From Saururus chinensis (Eukaryota; Streptophyta; Magnoliopsida; Piperales; Saururaceae), in assembly GCA_035235625.1 (NCBI GenBank), contig CP141140.1, forward strand, positions 26,432,685-26,496,684: a DNA stretch of 64,000 nt, in the 5' to 3' direction. Both the position numbers and the translations under genes were made by a program. This document shows, in pieces, positions 21,456 through 32,065 of the stretch (positions are counted from its first letter, which is position 1; each line of letters begins with the position of its first letter). A model generated the notes under the pieces. The model saw nothing but the letters and a program-made list of their open reading frames with translations. It had not been told where the DNA came from and made no database searches.

Positions 21456-22687
21456 GGGAAAATTATATAAATAATGTTAAAAAAGATATTTACCAAAATA
21501 ATAGAGAAAAAAATATTTACCAAAATGGTATTTGTTTTGGCCATGTAGGCGCAAGCCAAGCGCTGGCGCCTACGTGACTATTTTTTTGAATTTTTTTTAT
21601 AATTTCATCCTTGTGTTAGACATAATCAGTAGAGTACATTGCTAATTTTATCCTTCACAAGGACGAAATTAATATTTTACTAATTTTAAAAGGCCAAAAT
21701 TAGTTTTATACTAATTTTGTTCTTTAAAAGGACAAAATCAATGCAAACAAGGATGAAATCAATAATGAACGGATTTGTCCTCTCATCTCTCATCTCTCTT
21801 CTTTCCTCTCTCTCATGTCTCTCTCTTCACTCACTCTCTCCTCTTTCTCCTCTCTTCTCCCTCTCTCCTCTCTCTTCACTCACCCTCTCTCCTCTTTCTC
21901 TCTCTCTTTCTCTATTCACTCTCTTAGTCCCCCCTCTTTCGGCTATCTCTCTTCTTCTCTCTCTCCTCTTTCTCTCTTCTTTTTCTCTCTCTTTTCTTTC
22001 TCTCTTCTCTTCTAAAGAATGACATCATAAAAAATTCTAAAAAAATATATTAATTTTATCCTTCTCAAATATATTATATTTTATTTAAAATCTATTAATT
22101 TAATATATAATAAATAAATAAGAAAAAAATTAAAATTTCTTACTTTCTCCCCTTTCCCCCTCAGAGCTGGAACTCGTGCTCACATGCATGAGAGACATAG
22201 GGAGAGAGAAAGAGAAAGAAGAGAGGATAGCAGAGAGAGAAGAAGAGATAACCGAAAGAGAGAGGAGAGAGAGTGAATAATGAGAGAAAAGAGAGAAAGA
22301 GGAGAGAGAAGGTGAATAAAGATAGAGAGAGAGAAAGAGGAGAGAGAGTGAAGAGAGAGACAAGAGGGTGAGAGAGAGGAGAGAGAGAAAAGAGAAGAGA
22401 GGATAAATCAGTTCATTATTGATTTCGTACATTGTACTAAAATTCGTTCTATATTGATTTCGTCCTTGTGAAATCAGTATAGTACTAATTTCGTCCTTGT
22501 GAAGGATGAAATTAGTCAAATTTTGTCCTTCACAAGTATGAAATCATATAAAAATTCAAAAAAAAAAGCCACACAGGCGTCGATGTTTGGCTGCCTATGT
22601 AGACAAAACAAACACCATTTTGGTATATATTTTTCTCTCTCCGCTATTTTGGTAAATATTTTTTAACATTATTTATATAAATTTCCC
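21456..22687. mobile_element. Non-autonomous MULE-related element (1.2 kb)
   Basis: The left end GGGAAAATTATATAAATAAT and the right end (reverse GGGAAATTTATATAAATAAT) are near-identical inverted ends about 130 bp long, and resemble the ends of the 9.2-kb MULE at 22889. Both arms share an AACAC/ACCAAAATGG box and a GTAGGCGC hairpin. The interior holds opposed CT-rich (21776-22015) and GA-rich (22195-22410) tracts and repeated TTTCGTCCTT boxes, with no transposase. I could not find a 9-bp target duplication. Confidence 0.72.
21776..22410. repeat. Opposed CT-rich and GA-rich arms
   Basis: A CTCTCTCTCC-type tract (21776-22015) and a GAGAGAGAGG-type tract (22195-22410) face each other around an AT-rich spacer, so the region could fold into one very long imperfect hairpin. 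The Ser/Leu-rich open frames on either strand are artefacts of this. Confidence 0.8.
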
Positions 22688-22888
22688 TCAATTTTATCAC
22701 TCATCATCAGTCATTCTCCCTCTCTTTTAAATTATCAATATCTTTGTATTTCAAAAAATATATGCCATTTATGATGAGTAATTTTTTATAAATAGTTTAT
22801 ACTAGTCAACATGCTTAGATCTAAATTCGATGGCTTATGATGTGATTGGAGCACAATGTTAAGGTGGGCAAAATAGGCTTTTTATATG

Positions 22889-23766
22889 GGGAAAATTATA
22901 TAAATAATATGTTAAAAAATTACCAAGCGGAGAGAGGAAAATAATTCTCAATATGGTGTTCATTTTGGCCACGTAGGCGCCAGCCAAGCGTTGGCACCTA
23001 CCCTAAAGAGGATTTCATCCTTCTAAAGGACGAAATCACTCTAAAGAGGATTTCATCCTTCAAAAGGACAAAATCACTTAATTTCATTTTTTATGACGGT
23101 TTTCGGCTGAAGTGGGTGGGTTTAAGTCAATTTCATCCTTTGTAGAGATTAAATCTACCTTTTGTGTAGATTTCGTCCTTACAAATGACGAAATCAGCTC
23201 ACTTGGTGTTTTTTGGCTCATATTAAAGTTCACACTAATTTTGTCTTTACCAATGATGAAATCAAATGAATATCTACACAAGCAACATATAAATCACATA
23301 TAACAACTAATATCCACACAACCAACATATAAATCACATGAATATCTACACATCAAGTGATTAGAAAGTCTATTAAATATATAAATTATATACAATGTTC
23401 TCAAAATGTTGGGTTTACAAAGCAAGCATATAACAACTCTAAGTCGCTCTACCTCTTCTACCCCTACGACCTCGACCCCGAGACAATGTTGTGCTGGCAC
23501 TTTCTCTTGATCCTCCTGGTCTGCATAAGTAACAAATGGTTCATCCAAACACGCCTCTAAAGATAATAGGATAGGATTTGAATGAGCCGCGCACTATCGT
23601 CTAGCATATACTATCAACTGGCTAGGAATGGGCTAGATCTAGAGCAACCAGAGATAACGAATGTAAAGGAGAGCCAGGTGCTATAGATGAAGATGGAATA
23701 TCTGTGAATGGAGCTTGCCTCGGTGGTGTTTGAGTCTCCTCGTTGGTGGGATAATGTCCATGAAGT
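22889..23766. repeat. Left terminal inverted arm of the MULE
   Basis: Inverted and imperfectly complementary to 31088-32065. It includes the AT-rich end, a CACGTAGGCGCC...GGCACCTAC hairpin, palindromic GATTTCATCCTT...AAGGACGAAATC units at 23011 and 23049 and a related one at 23169, and the 3' coding end of the PMD gene. Confidence 0.82.
23011..23196. repeat. Palindromic TTTCATCCTT/AAGGACGAAAT units in the MULE end
   Basis: Three palindromic units (23011-23037, 23049-23075, 23169-23196), each about 27 bp with 12-bp arms and a 3-base centre. The first two are in tandem at a 38-bp period. Counterparts occur in the right arm (around 31795-31860) and looser ones in the small element at 21456, so they are a family feature, perhaps transposase-binding or foldback sites (inference). 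Confidence 0.75.
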
Positions 23767-25057
23767 CTTTAACAATTGACTGAAGTAGCGGCATGCTATG
23801 AAGGACATCCTCGTGGTGCCTAATTATCAACTGACACAGTGCCAATAAGACCTCAACCAAAGTATAGGGTTAACTGTGTCAGTCAAATGCGTATATGTAT
23901 GTCATGCTAAACCAAGCTATAAAAAAATTCAAATAAAAGTCATATAAATAATAAATGAGTAATAAGAAAATATTATGATATAATTAATTAAGATATACTT
24001 ATTAAAGTTGCCTCAAGCACGCCCATAGGATGATAAGTCATCTCCTCTATATCATCGTGTGGTAGAATATACCTTTGTGTAATAGGTTAATATCATTGCA
24101 TATACGGGCTACAGACATCACGCAATGTTGTAGCCATCTCCCCTCTGATAATAGCAACTCTCCTATTATCCCATTGAGCAATATATGTTGCATGATTTAC
24201 AACTGATTCGGTAATGTGGTGGCCTTGTTGAGTGTTCTAATGGACAAACTCTAATGTACAAGGAAGGATATCTTACTCCAAGTTAAATTGAAGCATCACA
24301 TGATCAAGCACGTGCAACTCTACAGCCTCAAAACTTATGAGCGGCTTTCAAGAGAGCCACAAATCTCTTCCCTCTGTACAAAGAGGTGGTAACTCAGCCA
24401 ATGCCTTAGGTAAGTATGAATGTCAAATGAACTGCATAATTTATATGCATAATTAGTTTTTAATAACCTTACACAGCTTATATTCATTATATTAAATGCT
24501 ACAATGACAGGTAACCTTATAAGGGCACTGGTGGTCTAGCTCTCCTCTATACAAATGCAGGACTCCTTGTGGATTTTTGGTTTTTCTCCTCCTAACATTC
24601 CACCTTAAGGAGTCAAATTTAACACATCCATATAAAACTATGTTAAAAATGTAAGTGTAAAAAAATATATACTTGGCTCCTAATAGAGCACCTTCTACTA
24701 CGTGACCCATCTCAATAGTTAGTCGACTGACATGTAAATGCTCTCACGACCATAATTGTGTCACAAAATATCATAACAGTTATTAATAAACATGAAGTAA
24801 TTATACGTGTAGAAAATATTAGCGTCAACAAATTCATAAAGGGTCAGACACCCTGCAATCCCTGAGGTCATAGCTTGACAAGCTTTCCCTAACTCTCACT
24901 ATAAAAACGCAAGGTAGCACTATCCCATGCTAGGTATCCACCATGTCGAAGTCCACAAGGAGGGAGAGATACGCAACATGAACATGGCTATTGGTGTTAT
25001 CCGCAAATACAGTAGCCCCAAGTAAATGTACAAAATATGCATGTGCATGCTACTCGA
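23600..25057 (-). pseudogene. Plant mobile domain (PMD, MAIN-like) gene, 3' part
   Basis: Downstream half of the PMD gene after the solo LTR. Minus-strand translation shows YFVHLLGATVFADNTNSHVH, a WDSATL/GIAGCLTLYEF-like segment near 24840-24950, then SLRWNVRRRKTKNPQGVLH and LYRGELDHQCPYKV near 24500-24620, and SFEAVELHVLDHVMLQFNLE near 24250-24340. This is the characteristic order of the aminotransferase-like plant mobile domain. Intron-like gaps and stops separate blocks. The tail (TPPRQAPFTDIPSSSIAPGS) lies inside the MULE's left arm. Confidence 0.72.
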
Positions 25058-25414
25058 TGTAACGTCCAGGAATTTTCTAAATTCTTGAAGTCGTATATGT
25101 GGAAATTATGGTGCTAGACCCCTTGACGTTTTCGTTGTAATAACTTGATCATCAGTTGGAAGTGGTGGCTAAAGTATATATGGATGGAAAGTAGACAGGA
25201 ATAGCTTCAAAACGCCACCAAGAATGCGCGAATCGGAGTCCAGATGAGGGAGAAACGATTGTCTGAAGTTGAACATATCGTGCAAGACCCGTTTACCCGA
25301 ATTAAATGTGCGGACTGTCCGTTTAAGTTGCAATACAGGCCCGATCAATTACTATTCCGAAATTGGGTTTTTGATGCCTAATTTCTCATGGGATTAGGAG
25401 CCCTATCCCATGCC

Positions 25415-25422
25415 TATAAAAG
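25415..25422 (+). promoter_or_regulatory. TATA box of the 3.7-kb LTR
   Basis: TATAAAAG about 357 bases from the LTR start, followed by G-rich leader sequence; the spacing fits an LTR U3 promoter. A GTAAGATT donor-like site follows at 25564. Confidence 0.55.
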
Positions 25423-25648
25423 GCGAATTAGGGCTAATAGAGGGGGGGTCTTTAGTCCGATTTAGAGAGCTTTTGGGGGGACAATGAAGGAGATGAGGAA
25501 ATTCTCCGGCGAAACTCCGGCAAAGCATTCACAGCGGTGAATCGACAACAACTCGGCCTCATAGGTAAGATTTCAAGTTGTGATTAGTGAAGAATTTGAT
25601 AATTAATTAAATTAAAATTTATGTGGATCTCTGCAATTATTGTTCACA

Positions 25649-25696
25649 AATAATATTGTGAACAGTAATTCACAAATAATATTGTGAACAGTAATT
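25649..25696. repeat. Duplicated short palindrome in the 3.7-kb LTR
   Basis: TTCACAAATAATATTGTGAA (6-bp complementary ends, AT-rich centre) occurs twice in tandem, followed each time by CAGTAATT. Confidence 0.75.
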
Positions 25697-28600
25697 AACC
25701 TTCCCATCACCGGAACAGCCAATGGAAGTGGACTGCACTCGGAGGCCGCAGTGGCCTTGGCCGTGGCGGCTTTGGTTCTGGCCGCCCGCCGGACCATTTA
25801 TCCCGGTCAGCAGAGGGGCCTTGTCTTCTCTGTTGATCGGTCAGTAGGAGGCGGAGCCTCGCTGGAGGTTGGGACCGCCACTTCGCCGCGCCCCTGCTCC
25901 TTCTCGAGTTCTCTCTGAAATCACAGAGGAAAGAGGGTGTGGACGTTCCTGACGGTGGCGGACCTACGGCTGGACCAGGAAGTTCTGAATCGCCGCTGGA
26001 TGGCGAATCGAACGGCCCCGGTCCCATGGTTGGGCGAGGCAGCGGCGGTGGTGCAAATCGCCGGCGGAAGAAAAAGCTGGCCGCTTTGCAGACCACTCGG
26101 CAGCCACCGTGCGCCGACGGGACTAGGTCCAACGGAATCGCCTCCCGGAGGCGATCTTATTGGCCAAGCCCATCGGCTAATAGTGGCGGTCGGCGGTGAC
26201 TGCCGGAGGCCAGCAGGTGTTCCTGCTGGCCGGAACCGAAGAAGACGACCCCCGTCTTCGCTGGTCCGGACCTGACTAGTCTGGGCCTAGCCCGGATCCG
26301 GTCTGGGTCAGCAATATAAATAAAAAGAGAAATGGTTGAACCGGGTCCGGTTCATGGGCCTTTACTTCTTCTAAAAATTTAGAAAAATTACCCGCAGACT
26401 TTGAGAGGCTTATGAGTGTCTTGACTAAGTTTTAGGACCAGGAAAAATCCTAGAGTCTCTAAAATGACCCTTTTACCCCTAGTAGTTAAATCATCATGTG
26501 AAAACTATTTACCCGACTTCGGGGCTCCGGTTCAGGGCTCTACGAATTGGTTTAAAAATTGGGAAAATTCTCAATGAGATTTTAATGGGTAAAATATTTA
26601 TAGACCAAATATCTTGGTGAATAAAAATACCAATGAGTGGTTAATTAACCATTTTACCCTTAGGGTTTATAATAAACTGTTAAGTCAACCTGGGTCGGTT
26701 CAAGGGGTTCACGACCCCGTCATATGCCAGGAAAATTACATAGAATCCATGAAGTCAAGTAGTACCCTTGACCCAAATTTTGGACCTATTGGATATTATT
26801 AAGGCCTTAAACCAAATGACAGAAAATACCCCTTAGGGTGGACCCGCCCGCATTCGTGTGAATGGAAGCGTGTGTCGGTCTGAGAGTGGAGCCTTGTGGG
26901 AGGTCAATGACTTAAATTAGTAAAGGGGTAGTAAAATAACTACAATGACCCAAGGGAGGGTATCATACCTTAGGTGGTAAAATTACCCTAATGCCCTTAG
27001 GGGCAATATATTCTATTTCTGATGAAACGGATGACCTAGTGAATCAAGAGTTAAGGTACCCTATAAATGACTTCAAAAGGAAGGGGTGTGACCGGTAGGT
27101 GACACGAGGACCTTGATAGGTCACAATGTCGTGGAAAACCCTAATTCTAAGGGTTTAGGGCAGTGTATTGCACTTGTCCCTAACACAACGTAGAAATCCA
27201 CTAGGGCATTATATACATCACTCGTGGAGTATGTTAATTTACTTATCAGGCTTGAAGTCTCTGAGCCCTGGCCTTGCGAATGAATGCAATGGGCCTCCGT
27301 TTATTATTTATACGTTTGTATGATTGCATGATTATTTATGCTGATGCATGCTTTTGATATTAATGCATTGTTTTATATCAGTAACTTAAGATTAATGAAG
27401 ATTAATCAAGAGACATGGGTTGCTGTTGGTTTGAGGGGAGAACACCTAATAAAGATAATGACTAAAATACCCTCTTTAGGGTTGGGACCAGTTCATGGAG
27501 TAAACGGGGCCTTGACATAGATCTTACCTTGGTTAATGAACCGATGGTGGCTATGGGATGTTCTCTTAGTCATAGCTCAGTGGATGAGCTATTTTGTGGG
27601 CCGATTCACAAGGTGAAGAGGACCCACAAGGTTGAGTGGTTACTTGATTAGATGGAAATAATCTAGTCTAAGTTTCAGATGTTTGGGGGAGTCAATGGTC
27701 ATAAGGACCTAAGGCTTCTATTGATACATTAGTAATGTCTTATAAGACATTTTCTCCCAGGGTTGGGAAGGTGGAGATTGCAATATGCATCTTCATCGCC
27801 ACGACGGTTTGGGTATTGACCAGAGGGTCTTTACTGCGGGTCTCCCGCAGGTCTTCCCAGGACTATTTAGTAAGTACGAAAAGCGGAGTTGTATGAGCAT
27901 CATGGAAGGCTTGTGCTGCTCGCCAATCTGTGTCCATGAACACAGTTGGGATCCTCTTCTCCAGATTAGTGGCAGGCTATTGAGAGCCCTGGGGATTTGG
28001 GTCAAGCTGCTATTAAGCAGTCCACTCCAAGGCTAGAGTACTTTGTTTGGAGGTTTCTCGAGGGGCGAATTATCTCTGAGTTTTAGATTTTATGGTATTA
28101 ATTATCGAACAAGGGATGTGAGATAATTAATAACATTGTTTGATATTGCTTGTTAATTAGACAAGTGGAACAGTTAAAGGACTTACTAAAATGTAGGTTG
28201 AAAACATCTAAGCATTGCATATGGGATGCTATGCTTCGTAGGATAGAGTAGTTTCTAGGCAGAACTACGTTTGGATCCGATCTTGTTGGAAACATTGGAA
28301 ATGTTGTCTGATGAGTACGTAGGCAACTAACATCGAGTGATGTTGGCCCAATCCGAAAAATATTAATAAAACCTTTTGTCCTTTGGAAGCTCTTCTCCTG
28401 TAGGTGGAGATGCTCCATTGTGGTTGTGGTTGTTGTTTGGTTTGCTTTGTTGCAGATCCTCCAGGCGACGACAAGTGAGACCAAGGCAGGCGTGCAAAAG
28501 AGGTTTCCGCATTTCTGTAACTCCGGTATGTAAGTGTACCTTAAGCGTGAGAGTCAACTTATTATTTATTTTCAGACGGACAATGGACTTGTACTTAGAT

Positions 28601-28790
28601 GGATGAGCTGGTTTTTATGAATTTTCAGACGTTAAATAATATCGTATGATTTGATATTCGTATTTGTGAACCCCAGTTATCATGACCTGGATATTTAATT
28701 GAATGGTTTGTTTTGTATTTAAGGAAAAAAAATTTCGCTACTTACCGTTCGTGCTATTTAAAAATGCTTTTAAAAATCCGGGTCGTGACA

Positions 28791-29175
28791 CTCGATGACT
28801 ATCTCGGTAGCATTTGCTGGGAGCACACGAAACTTACCTAATAGCCATATGAGGCTCACCCGGCTACCATGCATCACTGAAGGAGGAGGTGCTCTGCCAA
28901 GGAGTCTGACTACTAAATTTAATCTCCTCCTCCTGTCATGCCTTTCACTGCATGTCCAACAATGCGAAGTCCAAGAAGAACTACCACATCCATAAGTGTG
29001 ATGGACATCTCCCCATAAGGTAAATAAAACGTCTGTGTCTCCCTCCATCTCTCGACGAGAGCTGTAAGCAACAACCTATCAAGTCGAACGTACTGTAAAT
29101 GGATGAAGTGTCTAAATCTAGCTTGCTCAATATATGGTAGAATACTCTCATCTATAGGCCACTATTGGAGGTATC
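28791..29175 (-). pseudogene. Plant mobile domain gene, 5' part
   Basis: Minus-strand translation reads PIDESILPYIEQARFRHFIH, YVRLDRLLLTALVERWRETQ, TFYLPYGEMSITLMDVVVLL and GLRIVGHAVKGMTGG, then a stop, then VSLIWLLGKFRVLPANATEI to the solo LTR at 28790. This is the N-terminal PMD signature (ALVERWR...TFHLPxGEMxxTLxDVxxLLGL). PMD proteins include the Arabidopsis MAIN/MAIL genome-stability factors, and PMD genes are also known as passengers of transposons. Its position just downstream of the MULE transposase and inside the inverted ends marks it as cargo or an element gene. Stops make it a pseudogene. Confidence 0.82.
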
Positions 29176-29464
29176 TGAAATGCTTTGTGCACTCAAGGCA
29201 CCTAGGGTCCTAAAATGAGTTAAAATATTATAACCCAATGTAAAATATAGTCATGAAAATTAAATTAAATACATAAACAGTTAGAATACCTCACCTCGCG
29301 AAATAGAAGCCAACCTATACGACTCATGCTGCACAAGTACTAACTCATCAATGGGCCGTGGCCTATAAAAGGGCTCCATTTGTTCCATATGATCTACGAT
29401 GAAACAAGACTTTAAGGAACATATAGCCATATCTAAAATGGAGAGTAAACAAAAAGTCACATAG

Positions 29465-31030
29465 TCTAATTGTATGTTTACCAATCAACGGGAGGGTTAG
29501 TGCATCTTTTACTATTATGCCAAGATTGTTTGCACCTCCCACACTTATAACCTGCTCTACCATCTCTCTCCATGGTCACACAGTCCATTGTATTCTTAAC
29601 GCAGACAGATCATGGGTGATCGGGTTGTCTTGTTGCTTTTGGAGGTAATAACGCGTAAGACACATCTCTTTTCCAAAACTCTTGACCATGAGGACAGTAG
29701 AATTGTGTGGAGTACACATTTCTATAAGTGGTCGATGTGTAACATACGCCTAGTTGTATAGGTTGCCGCTGGTTTCCCCACACGGCAAGGAAATGAGAGC
29801 AAGGATACTATTAGACTTGAGGGGTAATTGCATGTACAAGTTCGATGAACTGTATTCACCACAAGCCTCCTTCCACACATGGTCATCACTTCATAATTGG
29901 TGCAATTGATCCTATGAACTATATACTCCCCAATTTTATTTATTTGTTTCCTTATTATCCCACTAACACTAAGGCCTGCATGGGTAAACCTCGTGCCCCT
30001 TCAAGATGCTATTTAAACTATCCACCATATTTGTAGTGGTCATGTCAAATCTTCTAAAACCATTGTGAGCAAGAGACCACTTTTCAGGGTGTAATCCTTC
30101 TCCTGAGAGGAGAAGTTTTGCCCTTTGGCTTTCCTGACCAATCAAGCCCATTTTAGCATCAAATTGTTCTACTGTTAGTACACGTGAAGCTGCCCCAATC
30201 AAGTCCATTATAGTATCATTTTTAAAGTCCTTAAAATTTACCCTTATGTGACGGATACAATATCGATGGTAGAACAATGGTAGGGGAAAAAATTGAGGCA
30301 TGACCTTTTGAAGCCCTTTATGTCAATTTGATATGATTGCGATATTTGTCATATCCATAAGTATATTCTCTCTCAATTGACTTAAGAACCATTTCCAATT
30401 TTCATAACCTTCCTTTAATACTATCCCGAATGCTAGAGGAAATAGCCCATTATTCCCATATGTAGCCATTGCAGCCATAAGAGCTCTGGGATACTTGTCG
30501 TACAAGTGAGTGTCATCGACACCAATCACCAAGATGAAATGCCGAAACCCCAGTATAGAAGGCCAAAATGCCCAAAACATTTGCTTAAATCTCTGACACA
30601 AGCCACCATCCACTAGATCAGACTCCAACTTGTAGTAGGTATCAGGATTCACATCTTGTACTGCATTGAGGTACATTGACAACAATTTGTATGATTCAAC
30701 CCAATCCTCACAAATGGCTTTTATGGCCATATTCCTTGCAACCCATGCTTTTTTATAAGAAATGTCAACGTAGAACCTCTCCTTCATTCTTTGAATAACA
30801 TCACTTGGTATGAGAGTTAATTCAGCTTGAATGGCGGGCATTATGACCTTGGAAATAAATGATGCGCTACATTGCCTATGATCATTACTAATCTAGGCAT
30901 TCCTACAAGTCTGGTCACCTCCATATGTCTTCAATTTAAAGTACCATACACCCCTCTTCATTGATCCATGAACTCTCCAAGGGCAAGTACTATCAATGCA
31001 CTTAATTGTATAACATATTTGCAGTTATCT
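29465..31030 (-). pseudogene. MULE transposase, decayed
   Basis: Minus strand. The N-terminal MuDR-type zinc region reads YTIKCIDSTCPWRVHGSMKR ... GDQTC, with an in-frame TAG near 30893. Then SYKKAWVARNMAIKAI and the MULE catalytic domain: VIGVDDTHLYDKYPRALMAA, FPLAFGIVLKEGYENWKWFL, then ISN followed by TGA where ISDRQKG is expected (30323-30328), so the second catalytic Asp is Asn. YHRYCIRHIRVNF and EKWSLAHNGFRRFDMTTTNM follow, and a C-terminal CCHC knuckle CGRCKQSWHNSKRC (near 29520-29560). The domains are in canonical order; stops and the Asp loss make it inactive. Confidence 0.85.
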
Positions 31031-31087
31031 ATATATTCTTAGAGGTGTCCTTTGTAGCTTGCCAATACTTCGGTTAGTTATTATAGA

Positions 31088-32065
31088 TGTTCATAGACAT
31101 TATCCTATCGACGAGGCAGCTTAGACACCACTGAGGAATGCTCCATTCACGGATATTCCATCTTCATATGCAGCACCTGACTCTCCTCCACATTCAACAT
31201 CTCTAGTTGCTCTAGATCTAGCCCATCCCAACCAGTTGATATACCAATTGATCCAATAGTATATACTAGATGACAGCGGGCAACTCGTGCAGATCCTATC
31301 CCATTATCTTCAGAGGCGTGTTTGGGTGAGCCATATGTTACTTATGCAAACTAGGAGGCTCAGGAGGAGCCAGTACAGCTCCATCGGGGTTGAGGTCAAG
31401 GTCATAAGGGTAGGAGAGGTAGAGCAACTTAGAGTTGTTATATGCGTTCTTTGTAAACCTAACAATTTGAGAACATTGTATCTAATTTATATATTTTATA
31501 GACTTTCTAATCATGATACGTAGATATTCATATGATTTATATGTTGGTTGTGTGGATATTTAGCGTGTTATATATGGTTTTATATAGGGGTAGGGGTCGC
31601 TTCTGATTTTATAATTTTAATTTGATTTCATCATTGGAAATGACAAAATTAGTGTGAACTGTAATATGAGCTAGGAATCACCAAGTGAGGTGATTTTGTC
31701 CTTCAAAAGGTAGATTTTATCCCTACAAAGGACGAAATCGACTTAAACCCCACCCACTTCAGCCGAAAACCAACCGATAAAATGGAATTAAGTGATTTCG
31801 TCCTTTTGAAGGACAAAATCACTCTAAAGAGGATTTTGCACTTCAAAAGGATGAATTCACTCTAAAGAGGAAGGACAAAATCAATTTAAAAATGAATTTG
31901 TCCTTGTTAAGGACAAAATTTGAATTTGTTTTTAAAAAAGGCCATGCAAGTGCCAGTGCTTGGCTGGCACCTACGTGGTCAAAATGAACACCATTTTGGG
32001 AATTATTTTTCTCTCTCCACTATTTTGATAATTATCTTTTTTAATACTATTTATATAATTTTCTC
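31088..32065. repeat. Right terminal inverted arm of the MULE
   Basis: Inverted partner of 22889-23766, imperfect but alignable throughout. Because the left arm contains the PMD 3' end, this arm carries a second, plus-strand copy of that tail (NAPFTDIPSS near 31145-31170; VGEVEQLRVV near 31408-31440). Confidence 0.8.

Larger units (their letters stand above)
25058..28790 (+). mobile_element. Long solo LTR (3.7 kb) inserted in the PMD gene
   Basis: Starts TGTAACGTCCAGG and ends CCGGGTCGTGACA (TG...CA). The flanks carry a perfect 5-bp duplication CTCGA (25053-25057 and 28791-28795). No gag or pol is present and no second LTR copy was seen inside, so it is best read as a solo LTR left by recombination, resembling the long LTRs of Tekay/Del gypsy elements; a non-coding LARD is the alternative. 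GC-rich DNA at 25720-26280 gives spurious Pro/Arg/Gly-rich frames. Confidence 0.8.
22889..32065 (-). mobile_element. Mutator-like element (MULE) with long inverted ends, transposase and PMD gene
   Basis: Bounded by GGGAAAATTATATAAATAAT on the left and its complement (ATTTATATAATTTTCTC) on the right; long inverted arms run 22889-23766 and 31088-32065. On the minus strand it encodes a MULE transposase (31030-29465), then a plant-mobile-domain gene (29175 to about 23600) whose 3' end runs into the left arm. A 3.7-kb solo LTR (25058-28790) splits the PMD gene. Both genes have stops, so the element is not autonomous. No clear 9-bp target duplication is visible; the ends may be eroded by a few bases. 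Confidence 0.85.

Noticed and set aside
21717..22519. Ser/Leu-rich frames
   Set aside because: Translation of CT/GA simple repeats inside a non-autonomous element.
25707..26275. GC-rich frames with Pro/Arg/Gly content on both strands
   Set aside because: Within the 3.7-kb LTR with its confirmed target duplication; no domain.
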